Source of the DNA: Epiperipatus broadwayi
Taxonomy: Eukaryota; Onychophora; Udeonychophora; Euonychophora; Peripatidae
Direction of reading: 5' to 3'
DNA: 64,000 nt
Assembly: GCA_028023455.1 (NCBI GenBank)
Contig: JAQFVV010006203.1
Span: 9,458,876 to 9,522,875, forward strand
Program-made: the position numbers and the translations under genes
Part shown: positions 12,821 to 24,661 of the stretch, one piece after another
How the letters are laid out: each line of letters begins with the position of its first letter
Numbering within the stretch: the stretch's first letter is position 1
The notes under the pieces: generated by a model
The model's input: the letters and a program-made list of their open reading frames with translations, nothing else
Told to the model about the DNA's origin: nothing
Databases searched by the model: none

Positions 12821-13095
12821 TATATATATATATTGAGAACGATTGAGACTTCAAGTTACATTTTGTTAAATTAATTAAAAATGAAAATGTTTGAATTACA
12901 AATCACATATAACATTACTTTTGTTTTTCTTTACATGAGTGAAAGTACTGGTAATTACTGAGAGGTCAAGTTTTTTGTTTGTTTTTGATCATTATTAAGA
13001 AATTTTTTAAAGCTGTTTTTTGTTTTTTAGGTTAATTTTCTAAGCAGATACCACAATCTTTAAATGCTCACGGTAAAGGCCTCTACAATAACTTT

Positions 13096-13232
13096 CTGGT
13101 TTAGTATGAAATACGAATATTGGTGATTATTTATCTTTTCAACATATATGTGTTCAAGTGTATCAGTGTTATGAGATAGAGTGAAGAATGTTGGGTTGTG
13201 TGAAAGTCTGTGCTCATATACCCTATATAATA
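13096..13232 (+). repeat. Family-A hammerhead element, 3' fragment
   Basis: The copy starts inside ribozyme stem II (ctggtttagtatgaaa) and keeps GAAA, a changed stem III (tacgaata) and the downstream family-A sequence through ctgtgctcatataccctata. The CTGATGA half is missing, so no ribozyme can form. Confidence 0.75.
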
Positions 13233-14235
13233 ACTTTCTCCGTAAAGTCTTCATGAAGAAAAAAGCATACAATTATAGTATGATCAAAATTTGAGCATTT
13301 TTCTAACTTCCAACTTTATTTTAGCTTATACCTAAGAATGTTATAGTTAGATAGTTATCTATGAACCAATATTTGATGGTTAGTTAAATTGGTTATTTAT
13401 TGGATATATATAAAAAAAACCTAAGCTGATTGAAAACTAATTTCTTTTGAATTTTTACCCTTACATCACGTGCTCATTTTCTTTTTCAATTAAATTATTG
13501 TATTTATGCTACTCGTTAAAAACAATCAAAAAACAATTTGTGCATTAGTAATTAAAATGTATACAGTACAAAATCATAAAATGTATACAGAGTAAATTTA
13601 TTTTTTAAAAAGTAATTAAAAGTTAGTATACAACTTGTTTTTTTTAGTCTTAGTAACTAAAGAATCTTTTAATTAAATCAAAGAGTTCATTCTTTTAAGC
13701 ATTTTGCTTATTGCTTTTATAAGGAACTTTTCAAAAGTCTTAACATTTAATTTTGTTTTTTTAAAAAATTACTATTTATGACTTATTGTTGTTTGATCAT
13801 AACCAGATAAAAGTTAAAAATTTCCTTCTATTTTTTTATTATTATTTTTTAATTCACACCCATAACAAGTTTTTTCTAATTTTTAAAATGATTTATATGG
13901 AAATTTCAATTGTGTAAATTAAAAGAATATATAGGGAGGAGGAAAGTTTAAAAAATCAAAAGAAGAACGAATTAGTAATTTCTTTTATATTTAGATTATT
14001 TTAACATCTATATAGTATAGTTAATAATTAAAAATTTAATATATAATTTAAATATATTATTACCTTTTATAATATTTTTAATATTGGTTTTATAAATATA
14101 TGTGGAGTGCATTGCAGTGCTAGATTGGATTAAAAAAAGATTCTCTGGGTCGAAATTTACTTTTATCACTTCTGCTGCCCAAAAGTCACGTGATATCCTG
14201 AGCAATGAATTATTCATTCTGTTATCTCTTAAATA

Positions 14236-14755
14236 CATGAGGGTGAGTCAAAAATTATCTGCACTCCTGTGGAATTTATTTTAAACAACTTAAAAAAAAA
14301 AAACAAATACATTTCTTTTCGACATAATCTTCCTGCTTTTTAATATATTTTGTCCATCTGCCAACAAGCTTCCATATTTCTTCATTAGAAGCATTTTAGG
14401 CTGAGCTGCAAGCCATCAATGCACTATTGTCTTCAGAGGATGAAACATGTGACAACACAATAGGGCAAGACCAGGAATATAGAAAGGATGCTACAACACT
14501 TTAAAATGAGCAACTGGTTCCTTCTTTGATCAACTCTTGTGAAACCTTCCTTGAATTTATCTATCCATTCATATATATTTCTTTGTGACAAAACCTTTTC
14601 TCCATATTATGCATTACACATCTTCAGACCACAAAAAATGAATCACTGCATGCTTTTTTTTTCTTTCAAGCAAATCACAAGTGGGGCAGCCATTGTTTCT
14701 TGCTGATAAAACTGGAGTGCAGATAATTTTGATTTACCCTCACATAATTTTAAAT
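14236..14755 (-). mobile_element. Internally deleted mariner-type DNA transposon
   Basis: Ends are inverted repeats of about 30 bp: tgagggtgagtcaaaaatta near 14238, and the complement tgtgagggtaaatcaaaatt near 14752, each followed by atctgcactcc. They are flanked by TA. The minus strand keeps transposase pieces: an N-terminal helix-turn-helix stretch YGEKVLSQRNIYEWIDKFKE (about 14540-14605) and a C-terminal stretch GRWTKYIKKQEDYVEK (about 14315-14365). The catalytic core is absent and stops abound. It is roughly 520 bp against about 1.3 kb for a full mariner, so it is a MITE-like deletion derivative. Confidence 0.85.
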
Positions 14756-15148
14756 AATAATGAAAATTTCAGGGCAAAGATTGAGCTTGAAATCAATAAA
14801 ATGCTAAAAATCCTTTGAAGGGAAGACATAATCCTTTTCATATTAGTCAAAAGATTATAGATGGCAATTTATATTTCTTTCATTGTTTTATCTTCTAACT
14901 AAAATTACCTGAAAGAAAGAAATTAAGATCTACTTCCTAAATTGAAAAAAGATAAGTTAAATTCTATTTATATTTATTACAAGGAGTCTAAGATTATTTG
15001 CATCTAATTTAGAAAAAAAACAATAACAACCAGACATCCATTATCTAACAATTATTAGATGGTTAGCTATACTGACTAAGACATAGCTTCCTAAAATACA
15101 TTTTTAAATTTGCTTCAAATCTGAATTTTTTTATATTCCATCCAAATT

Positions 15149-15214
15149 TGAACTCTAGATCATAAACATGTATATAGATAATGAACTCTAGATCATAAAC
15201 ATGTATATAGATAT
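15149..15214. repeat. 33-bp direct tandem duplication
   Basis: The unit tgaactctagatcataaaca (continuing tgtatatagata) is present twice in a row without a mismatch, so it is recent. Confidence 0.9.
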
Positions 15215-15570
15215 ACATGAATCACCTCACCATGAAATTTTTTAGGGTGATAAACTAAACCTAGATGAGACTAATTGATCAAATTAGTAAATACTAAAAT
15301 ATGGATTTTATGTTTTAAAAAAATCCTCTTAAAAATGAATGGAAGACAACATAATGGTATTCAAAATAAAAAATTAATTTTACTTTTTCTAGTAATAAAA
15401 ATGTTATTCAGAACTTTTTTAAAAGCAGTTAGTAATGATAGTACATAATATCTATAAACATATGTCTATATTACCAAGTGTGAAAGAGTTTAATTTTAGG
15501 TGATTCTTTGCCCTGCAGTTATTACATTTTTGATTAGATGTTAGCACCTAACAATGTAATAAAGTACCAT

Positions 15571-15667
15571 TTTTTTTTTTTTTTATGTGTCAAAGCATTG
15601 ACAGGGAAGCAAACCTGAGCCAGCTGCTTGAAAGGCAGCTATGCTAACCACTAGACCACCAACTCAT
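15571..15667 (-). pseudogene. tRNA-Glu-like retrocopy with poly-A tail
   Basis: On the minus strand, the 5' half ttggtggtctagtggttagc matches a eukaryotic tRNA-Glu D-arm region. It is followed by a perfect 5-bp anticodon stem (gctgc/gcagc) around ctttcaa, giving anticodon UUC (Glu). The T arm (caggtttgcttccctg) and acceptor stem are damaged. The copy is followed downstream by a run of about 15 A (15571-15585). A tRNA body joined to poly-A indicates retroposition by LINE machinery, or a minimal tRNA-derived SINE. Confidence 0.6.
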
Positions 15668-16807
15668 GTTTTAATCAGCTAATGAAAATTGTGAAGTCAA
15701 TAAAACATATTTCTTAGAATAATTTCTAAAAGTAAAAATATAATAATAGAAAACAATAAACTTCCCCTGCACTCCTCAAATCAAGATACTCCCTTGACAT
15801 ATTACATAAAATGAAAGAATTTCTGATCTTATAAGAATAGTAAATATGGTGTGATATAAATGAGAATGATTTCCATCTGGTAGTACTAATATGTTAAGAA
15901 CATTTTCATTGCAATTTGATATAAGAAACAGAGCATAGAAAGAAAGTTTATTGATTTATCTTGATTATATAGTGCTGTATTAAATAATATACATATAATC
16001 TAATATCAACTCAGCTCAGAATGTTAATAAATTTTAAGTTACACCCTCTGTAAATAAATATATAAAAGTCTGCATCTCAAAACAGGCAGTTCAAAAAGGA
16101 GCTGAAAATTTCTTAATGTTTGTGGTTATTTGATATTTGTTTCAGGTAGTGTTTTGTCTGGAATTATTTCATATATCTATACTATGTTTAATAGTTAGAA
16201 ATTGCTATGTTGAAATAAATTTACACACCCATCACCATAATGTTCTCATATGAGGTGAAGATGATTACTGTCAATCTAATAATTATTTCCACCTTATGTG
16301 GGAATAATATGATTGGGGAATATGCAATCAATTTTGACCTTGTTTATTTCTTTCTCTAGAGTAACCATTAATTATTCAGTATATAATTTTTATGATTAAC
16401 TATAACCCATTTACACATATAAACATGCATATGTCAAAAGCTCTACAAGTTAAAAGTTAATATCTTTTTGCTTTAATTTCCAAAAAAAAAATATTACTGA
16501 AGTATCTGCATGAAAATTTAGATATCATGTGCAACTGCATTAGTGATTAAAACTATTGTCTCCTAATCTTTCAATGCATGAGTAATTAATTATTTATCTT
16601 TATATGTGGGTAGGTATACACATATGCAAGATTATTCTCTTGAAGAACTATTGCTATAAGCAACAACTTTTCAATAAAATAATCTTATACAAACATATAA
16701 GTGTGAATATTTTATCAAGTTCTCATTTGTAATAGTAATCTTTCTAATAAATATGCAAATGTTTAATAATCATTTTTATTTGTTTGAAATTCTTATATTG
16801 ATTTAAT

Positions 16808-17115
16808 GTCAACATGGTTATGACAATAAATTAGCATCAACATGGAATATGAACATTTCATCATCAGATTTTCAATGATATGAATGGCTGAAGAGTTGGA
16901 AAGTGGAGAAGATTGAAGCCTGTACATTAAAGTTTTAAGATTTGCTATCTTAATATACTCTGAACACTGATTATATATATATGTGGAAGATGATGATTTG
17001 GACCAACTGATGAGTGCTGGTTCAGCATAAAATACATATATTGTGTATTGGTTATATAAGATGGAATGGATGGCTGTAGGAAGCTTGAAAATCTGGTTTC
17101 AGATCCCATCTAATT
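16808..17115 (+). repeat. Family-A hammerhead element, degenerate copy
   Basis: Shares the family-A blocks seen elsewhere: the catcatcagattttcaatg block, gaagagttgga...gattgaagcctgt, ttaatatactctgaacactga, then the ribozyme region at 16998-17050. The copy ends near ctggtttcagatccca. Confidence 0.75.
16998..17050 (+). ncRNA. Hammerhead ribozyme remnant, family A (inactive core)
   Basis: Stem I strand gaccaa, CTGATGA and the stem II hairpin gtgctg-gtt-cagcat are intact, but the conserved GAAA reads AAAA (G12 lost) before the stem III region tacatata. Loss of G12, the general base, should abolish cleavage. Confidence 0.7.
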
Positions 17116-18703
17116 ACATTAAATTCAGTATAGACAATATACATGTATTTAAAATATTACATATTTCTTTTATGCATAATTTTAAATTCAATAAACTTCA
17201 AGTACATCTCTAATATTCTTTATAGACACAAGATGATTTCCATTTTTAGTATGCAATTTCTACTTTTGGTTATAATCTTATTCATGACTACAATTCATTT
17301 AATATTTCAAGCATAAGGCTGCAAGTCAGGAACCAAAATTATGGTATTGACTTATGCATTTAAATTAACCAGATCTTTTCAGTTAGGCTAAACCTCACAT
17401 ACTTTTTTTACATGCTACATGTTGTGGCTTTGTAGTTCTATGTATAATACACAAATACCTTAAGGATGTGAAAAAAAAGTTGAGCCTTGACTAATGAAAA
17501 GATGAAAGCAATCAAATTACATCTTAAAGTCATTATTATGTTTTATTTGCTACAGCTATATGTTTAAAATGTAAGAATGACCTATTAATGATAAATAAGA
17601 TTTGTGGCACTTGAATAGAAAAAGGTCCAATGTTAGAAGTGAGAGATTTAAGAGCAAAAATTCAAAAATCACAATATGGCTCTGCCATTTTCAGTGTTTG
17701 AAAGTCACAAAACCACTTGATGAAAGGATGATTAATATGAATAACTGTTTAAAATGTTTACATTTTAAGGAGTAAATTTGCTATAATATAAGTATTAATA
17801 AACATAAAACATTAATGTAGATTAATTGAAGATTATATACTTAAATGAAGAAATCTTGTTGGTCAAAATGCATTTTAGAATATATTCACATAATTTTCTT
17901 TTCAAATGACTTCAGTCATATTTTTAAAATGTAAGAGTAAGTAATTAAATAATAAGTAAAGTTTTGAGATTTAGGACCTAGCACAAGTGATGAGGAAATA
18001 AAAGATTTTGAAACCATAATCCTGTGAATCATATTTTATTTTTAACTTGCTTTATATGCTTATATACATATGTAAATCACCAAATTACCAGATTAAAACA
18101 ATATGTTAATATAAAAAAGCTCTCCACACTAGTGCTTGAGTAATCAGTGATTACTAGATGCAGATAAATTTCTATTTTTAGTACTTTTTATAGCTTTTGC
18201 CTTTATCTATGAGGTCTGAAATTCGAAGTTAAAAAATGTAGATATGCATTTAACAGCTATCTTTAAGTTACTTTTACCTGACAAGCTAAAAAGGTTCAAA
18301 CTAATCTAAGATTTAGAAATCATGCCAACTTGCTTCAACAGTTATATGGATCTAAACCCAAAAGAATAATTATATTTTTAGTAGTCTTAGTCATTAAATA
18401 ACTGCAGGCATTTTATTTTATCAACTAGGAATGTTAATAACAACAATAAATTACAAGCTTTCCTAAACAGCAGCCTTCCATTCTATTACCACATAGTGTA
18501 AGTGATAAAATCACTATTCTTAGTATTTAAATGCTCAACATCAGACCATTTTTTAATTTTTGCTTTCATTAATAAAGCTTAGGATTTAAAGTTAGTATTT
18601 TGGTTTTTATTACTTATATTTCTAGCCAAGATAATATGGTGCCTACAGTCAATGAAAACATGGTAGTACAAATATATATAATAATGAATTAGTTGCAGAA
18701 ACA

Positions 18704-19276
18704 AGTTCAAAACCTTAGGTTGATTTGAATTTCAAATTTTTAAATTGATAGCTAAAATAGAATTAAAGTTACTACATATATATCTGCATTTTTCCAACTT
18801 TGAATGTAAGTCTTATTGATAAAGACAAAAGGCAAAATCCAATCTGATGATAGAAATGTAAACACTAATGGTGGTGATTTTATATGCATTTGATAATAAC
18901 TTATTATTTAAGTTTATTCCAGATGAAATTAGTGTGGGAAACTGTTTTTGTTTAATATTATTTTTATTAACATTTTTTGTCAAGGGATTAAATACCTATG
19001 GTTATTGAAAAACTGAGGACATTAAAATATGTAATCATGGAACTGGTTTTAGATCTGTATAATTGTTTAATAAAGTTGACTCGGTTTCAAAACATTAGGC
19101 TAATTTAAATTTCAAGTTTTTAGCTTGAAAGATAAAATAGAATTAAAAATGGCTGCTGAACACTTATCTGCATTACTTCCAACTTTGAATCCCAGGCTTC
19201 ATAGACAAAGGCAAAATCCAAAAACCAATCAGAGAGTGGGAATTTAAATATTAAGAGTAGAGAATTTATATGCATC
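18704..19276. repeat. Dispersed repeat family C, two direct copies
   Basis: Copy 1 (18704-18890) and copy 2 (19083-19276) share, in the same order, ggtttcaaaac/gttcaaaacc, ttaggctaatttaaatttca, tagaattaaa, tctgcatt, ccaactttgaat, gacaaaggcaaaatcc and ttatatgcat. They are about 380 bp apart and strongly diverged. No coding capacity or known element type is evident. Confidence 0.65.
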
Positions 19277-20329
19277 ATTACTCAAAAAATAATGTTAGTA
19301 TGGAATACTGCTCTTGTATGTATTATATATATATTGAACTTCCATTATATTTAATATAAATACATCAAAACAGAGTATATACTTTAATATTAATTTTAGA
19401 AATAGTTTGTAGTAGGAAGTACCATTGTGCAAGGTAAATTTTAGCCCTCCCCCCACCACTCCATAAAATAAAATTTATAAATTAAAAGACATTTTTTTAC
19501 AGCACTTGCGCAAAAACAAAAAAACAACTTGAAAATATGGTTTTAGTCATTTAACATGTTGGGTAAAGATTTTACATGTTTTATTCACTTATTGCTATAA
19601 AATAAATCCAAAGAATAAAACACATACTAAAATAAAACAAATTAATATTTAAAAAAATAATTTTTGAAACAATAAGTTAAATAATACCTTAAAACAAAAA
19701 TATTTATTTAGTAAATTTGAAATTTTTTCTTTCAAAAGTTCATATTATTTTTTGGAGACTCCTGCAAAATTTTAAGTAGAAATAGGACATATCTGCAAAT
19801 AAGATAATTTTTTAAACATCAAAGAGTTTTTATCATATTTAAAAGTACCACAACTACAAATACCTATAGAAATATTGCACTGCTTTCCTCTCTTTCTCAT
19901 GCTAGTTTTGATATTATATAAGTAATTATATACTATACTATATAAGTTACTTATCTCGTCATTAAAAATATTATGCATATCCAAATATGATTCTTTGGAA
20001 TGTTTCACTTCTGAACTCCATTCTGCATAGCAAAGAGCAAAGGGAATCTGGAACCTGGCTTATTTTCATTATTTTTTCTGAATCAATATTTAGATAAACT
20101 TTAATCAGCAGGTCAATAAATTCATTAAAAATAGTTGTTTGTTTGAAAAGCCATTGAAAATATTTCATGCATAAACTTATTTATGTTTTTTATTAAGAAA
20201 ATTGTATTCCTTCAATAATAAAATGTTTACACTACCATTTAATTTTTTTAGTGAGTATTAGGAACTATAATTTATTTTATATATATATATAGTCTGATAT
20301 AAATTTTTATACATTGTTTATTAATATTT

Positions 20330-20800
20330 GAAATACAGGCATTCTTCATATACCTGGAGTTTAAATATAAATATAAAGGATTTGAGACTTTCAAGCACCC
20401 TTCAAGAATCCACACTATCTCATATCACTGATACACATGGTCATACACATATAAAAAAGATAAATAATCACCAATATACATATTTCATGCTGAACCAGCC
20501 CTCATCAGTTGGTCCAGATTAACATCTCCTACACACATGTATAATTAGCATTCAGTTTATATTGATAGCAAATCTCCATATTTTAATGGACAGCCTTCAA
20601 TCTACACCAACCTTCAACTCTTCAGCCATCCATACCATTGAAAATCTGATGATGGACAGCCCATATCCCATGCTGATGCCAATATTGATGCCATGCCCAT
20701 GTTGACCTCAAGTCACTCTGACCCCTCATGTGTAGGACCTTATCCATTTAAATACATAGAAGAGGGATGGGCAGGATGCAGGCTTAATGTGTAAATATTT
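20330..20800 (-). repeat. Family-A hammerhead element, minus copy of a head-to-head pair
   Basis: Nearly full-length on the minus strand: atgaggggtcagagtgactt, gacctcaag/cttgaggtcaaca, the atcagattttcaatggtatg block, gattgaaggctgtccattaa, then the ribozyme at 20467-20518 and a 3' part ending in the ctccaggtatatgaagaatg block. It faces the plus copy at 20995-21365, so the pair can fold into a long hairpin. Confidence 0.8.
20467..20518 (-). ncRNA. Hammerhead ribozyme motif, family A, core intact, stem II weakened
   Basis: On the minus strand: stem I 5' strand ggaccaa, CTGATGA, a stem II hairpin gggctg-gtt-cagcat (one mismatch and one wobble), GAAA, the palindromic stem III region atatgtat, then the cleavage base A and the stem I 3' strand ttggt. 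All core residues are present. Two changes in the outer part of stem II probably lower activity. Confidence 0.75.
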
Positions 20801-20994
20801 GAAAGACAGACATTCTTCATATACCTGGAGTTTAATGTAAATATAGGGAATTTGAACATCTGATCTCAAATCCCCTCTTTATTAATCTGGTTAATTGTAA
20901 ATATAGCACATCTAAAAGTCTGAGTTCAAATTCCCTATATTTACAATTAAACTCCAGGTATATGAAGAATGCCTGTATTTTAAATATTCACACA

Positions 20995-21365
20995 TTAAGC
21001 CTGCATCCTGCTCATCACTCTTCTATGTATTTAAATGGATATGATCCTATACATGAGGGGTCAGAGTGACTTGAGGTAAACATGAGTATGGAAATAATAT
21101 TGGTATCAGCATGGGATTTGGGCTTTGTGTAGATTGAAGCTTGTCCATTAAAGTATGAAGATTTGCTATCTTAATATAAACTGAGCACTGATTATATATG
21201 TGTGTGAGAGATAATAATCTGGACCAACTGATGAGTGCTGGTTCAGTACAAAGTACATATATTGGTGATTATTTATAGTTTCTACAGGTGTGTGGTCCTG
21301 TGTATCAGTAGTATAAGATAGTGTGGATAGTTGAAGAATGCTTGAAAGTCTGAGTTCAAATCCCC
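20995..21365 (+). repeat. Family-A hammerhead element, plus copy of the head-to-head pair
   Basis: Contains the same blocks as the copy at 20330-20800 in opposite orientation, including catgaggggtcagagtgact, gattgaagcttgtccattaa and the ribozyme region 21218-21270. It ends with tctgagttcaaatcccctat, whose bases 21354-21362 (gttcaaatc) fit the RNA polymerase III B-box pattern GWTCRANNC. Confidence 0.8.
21218..21270 (+). ncRNA. Hammerhead ribozyme remnant, family A (inactive core)
   Basis: ggaccaa, CTGATGA and stem II gtgctg-gtt-cagtac are present, but the GAAA position reads AAAG, which destroys both G12 and the A15.1 side of stem III. Confidence 0.7.
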
Positions 21366-21384
21366 TATATTGTTTATTAATGTA

Positions 21385-21540
21385 ATTAGAGGAGATTTGA
21401 ACACAGATTTTCAAGCACCTTTCAGCTATACACTTCATTTTATATAACCCATATACTTGACCACATATATGTGAAAAAAATAAATGATCTCCAATATAGA
21501 TATTTTGTGCTGAATCAGCACTCATCAGTTGGTCCACACC
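21385..21540 (-). repeat. Family-A hammerhead element, truncated minus copy
   Basis: Runs from the ribozyme region (21489-21538) through the family's downstream part on the minus strand. It is cut off just upstream of stem I. The ribozyme has CTGATGA and a perfect gtgctg-att-cagcac hairpin, but AAAA instead of GAAA. Confidence 0.7.
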
Positions 21541-22349
21541 ATTTTATAAGGGCCACCAAACTAGGTCATTTTTAAATAACATGGCTAATATAACTTACAT
21601 CCCATTAACACCTTTTTGTTTATATGTTCTTTGTTTTCAAAATCTATTCATTATTTTTATATCAGAATCTCTCAGACACAAAATTTGCTTACATTTTTTA
21701 TTAACAAAAGTTCTTTTAATATACAAAAATGAATAAACCTCTGGTTTATAAACATATAAATAGACTATTACAGTAAAAATTCTTTAACTTGTTTTTGTTC
21801 AATAATAAAATATTTACACAACTATGTATTTTTTAATGCATATTAAGAAATCCTATTATATAAATTATATTTTATTATATAGTTCTACATTTAGGGATTT
21901 AGCCAAGATTTACCTTGCACTTTATTTTATATTAATTATATGTTATTTTAGATAACTATAAAAAATAATCAAACACTTGGATTGTTCTACTAGATACATT
22001 TTTTGGATTTTGCCAATAGTGCAAACATGTAAGGTTACATTAAATAATCCCAATATTTTGAAATTTGTTAAGAATTGCATATTTTGGTGTGCAATAATAT
22101 ATTTTAAAAAATGATGTTTTTTATTTATTCTGTTTTTCATAGATTTGGACTGTAGTGTGAATTATGATTCAATTATGAGTTTTTAGCTAAATAATTCATC
22201 CAAGGAAAAGCTGTTTAGTATGTGCAAAAAGATAATATATCTAAAATAAAGGATAATATAATTATTAAAAATAAAAAAACTATTTAGTAAAACATGCAAA
22301 ATGATAATGTGGCATAATAAAAAAGAGAATGATAACATTATTAAAAAAA

Positions 22350-22430
22350 TTGGCACAACACAGTATTGATCTCAGGCTTAATATTTTAGAGTTGACCACT
22401 CTATCAGTACTCTGAACTGAACAACACATT
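22350..22430 (-). repeat. tRNA-like fragment, possible SINE head
   Basis: The minus strand reads gatagagtggtcaactct followed by aaaatattaagcctgagatcaatac, which resembles an A-box/D-arm and a decayed B-box at tRNA-like spacing. No intact cloverleaf can be drawn. Confidence 0.3.
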
Positions 22431-22507
22431 CAAATACTGTAAAATATTATTGATAAATAAACAACTGTTATACTTCACTTCTATGAAATGTAATAAAGCA
22501 TAAATAT

Positions 22508-22707
22508 TGTGTTAAGATGCAGCTTATGAATTCAAAAAATGAAAACAAAACTAAGGCTAAGTGCTTTCGATAGCTTATTTTATTGCTTTCAATTTTTCCA
22601 GTTATGAATATGAGAGCAGTAAAATAATCTCATGAAAGTGATTAGCCTTAGTTTTGTTTTTATTTCTTGAATTCATAAAGTTCTCATCAGCTGCATCTTA
22701 CTACACT
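22508..22707. repeat. 200-bp inverted-repeat (MITE-like) element
   Basis: Left arm 22508-22562 and right arm 22637-22707 are complementary over about 55 bp (taagatgcagctkatga, gaattcaa, aaacaaaactaaggctaa), with small gaps, around a loop of about 75 bases. No transposase is present; a foldback MITE is likely. Confidence 0.75.
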
Positions 22708-23304
22708 ATTTGTGATTTATTATTGATAAATATAATTTGATCATATGCAGAATTATTGTAATTATGATACAATATTTTTAAACTAAGTTTTATTTTTAAA
22801 TAAATTATTAATAATATGTTACTTTTTATATAAATTAGGATATTTAAATAAAAATGATTGGAAACTGTAAATATTTTCATTTACATATAAATTTTATTAA
22901 TTATAGTGATGAAAGGACAATGTTCTTTTCGTTTTTGTGCAATGGTAGAGTATATATGAAATATATTTTGAGGCTAGAGTCACTGCCACAATAAGTTTAA
23001 ATAAAGAAATATTTCTCTTATATTTAAATAATAAATATTTCCAATCAGAATGTGTTTCTAAAAGTGATTTGGAAACCTAAACATTTACATCTAAGTTTTA
23101 ATAATTATTGTGACAAAATGGTGTCAGCTTGTTAGGTTTGCATAATAATAGAGTATATATATGTAGTATATCGAGGCTCAGATAATTGTCACATATAAGT
23201 TTAAGTGAAGAAGTATTTTTCTTACATTTAAATAAAAAATATTTATATTCAACATATTTCTAACAATGAAATGATTTGAAAATGCAAATATTTTTATTTA
23301 CATA

Positions 23305-24195
23305 TGGGGTGTGTGGACCAAAAATAACCAGAATTTTATGATAAAAAATTGTTAATTTATTTTTAAGTTTTATAAATTCAATCTCTGTTAAATTACTATC
23401 CATTTGATCAATACACCAGTCTAAATATGTTTTCATTTTTTAAAATAGTCTGGAAATACTTGCAAAATGATGTTTAAAGTGTCTCCATCAATTTTTTCCA
23501 CCATTAAGTCTTCAGTAAAAAAACAATTGAGACATTTTAACATTTGAGATTTTTAAAAAATCACACAAAAAGAAATCAAGAAAATATGGCTGATAGATAA
23601 GCTGGGTCATGCTGAATTTAATTAAAAAGTGTTTCACAATCAAGGCTTTGAGAGATGACACTTTGTTGGGGTCAAGCATTCACTCTCTTTTATGTCACAG
23701 AATGGAACATTTACATTTTACTGCATCATGTAAATGTTTCAGAACTTGCAGATAAAATGCCTGCTGTTATGATTTAATTTTGAGAAATAGTTTGTGTAAA
23801 AAAAATCAGCATTGTTTTGACTTTGGACTACATTTGCAACACTTTTTAGGGATTTGGTATATTTAACATTTTAAATTAAGCCACCCATAAACTTGTATTT
23901 ATACAAGATCAGCTTTCTTGTAATTTGTTTTGAACATTAGAACTGTTTTTGCTGCTATTTTCCCTAAACAAAAACAGAATTTCACATTGTTCAAACTTTT
24001 CATTCATTGAAAAAGATCGACAAATATACAAAACATACTTTATAAAAAAATGTGCTGCATGGCTCCATGAATTCCCATGGTGATGTCATTTGGCAGATTA
24101 ATGCAGAAGGGTACCTGCAAGAAATATGTAACAGCTGAAGCATATATTACCACAGGCATGCAAACCCGAGAACAATTCTGGTCATTTTGGGTTTT
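23305..24195 (-). mobile_element. Mariner-type DNA transposon with decayed transposase
   Basis: Inverted ends are visible: ggaccaaaaataaccagaat at 23314 and, on the minus strand, acccaaaatgaccagaattg near 24192. The minus strand preserves scattered mariner transposase signatures: FEQCEILFLFRENSSKNSSN near 23970 (N-terminal helix-turn-helix start) and, near 23580-23650, VKHFLIKFSMTQL then PYFLDFFLCDF, matching the PYSPDLAPCDFFLF region where the third catalytic Asp sits. Many stops and frameshifts are present. About 890 bp remain, so the middle is partly deleted. Confidence 0.85.
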
Positions 24196-24589
24196 TTTTA
24201 TTTGTTATCTTGGTGTCTTGGTACTTCCATGATGAAGTGCGTTTATGCCCTGCCCAACATACAAATGTGCACATGGTGGCCTTGCTCATAGTTATTAATT
24301 CATAAACATGACGTATAAAAATACGCTAGATTCTTAAAATTAATATTAAAATATATTTTTAGTATTTTTATATTATGTATCTGTGTGTGCATTTTAATAA
24401 TGTAAAAGTTAATAAAGTTGGATGTCGCTTTAAAATAAGATGGCGAACAATGGGCACATTACTACTGATATTTATCAAATATTGCGTGATTACATAACTC
24501 TTTTGTCAAGTTAATATTTATATATTTTAAATATATTTAAAATATTGAAAATAATAATAAATTACAAACTTTATATTTAATTGGCTTAC

Positions 24590-24661
24590 TTTTCTACGTC
24601 CATAGACATCGCTAAACCGTCCCCATACCGGAGATGCCACCGTAGTTCCTAGAAAAACAAC
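24590..24661 (-). CDS. SVOP/SVOPL-like MFS transporter, internal exon (second found)
   Basis: A 72-base, phase-0 exon sits between TTTTAG (24662-24667 on the plus strand as complement) and GTAAGCC. It encodes VVFLGTTVASPVWGRFSDVY followed by GRRK. GxxSDxYGRRK is the signature loop between helices 2 and 3 of major facilitator transporters, where the Asp and Arg residues govern the conformational switch. In the SV2-related group the same block follows the CEWxxPSWxxALxT segment, exactly as found in the exon at 44610-44708. It is GC-richer than the surrounding intron, as expected for sequence under selection. Confidence 0.92.

Larger units (their letters stand above)
6197..24589 (-). other. 18.4-kb intron of the SVOPL-like gene
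   Basis: The intron begins GTAAGCC at 24589 and ends TTTTAG at 6197. It holds an RTE-like LINE, a mariner deletion derivative, two mariner/tRNA remnants, the hammerhead-repeat cluster at 16.8-21.5 kb and much unassigned AT-rich sequence. No other exon is recognisable within it. Confidence 0.8.
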
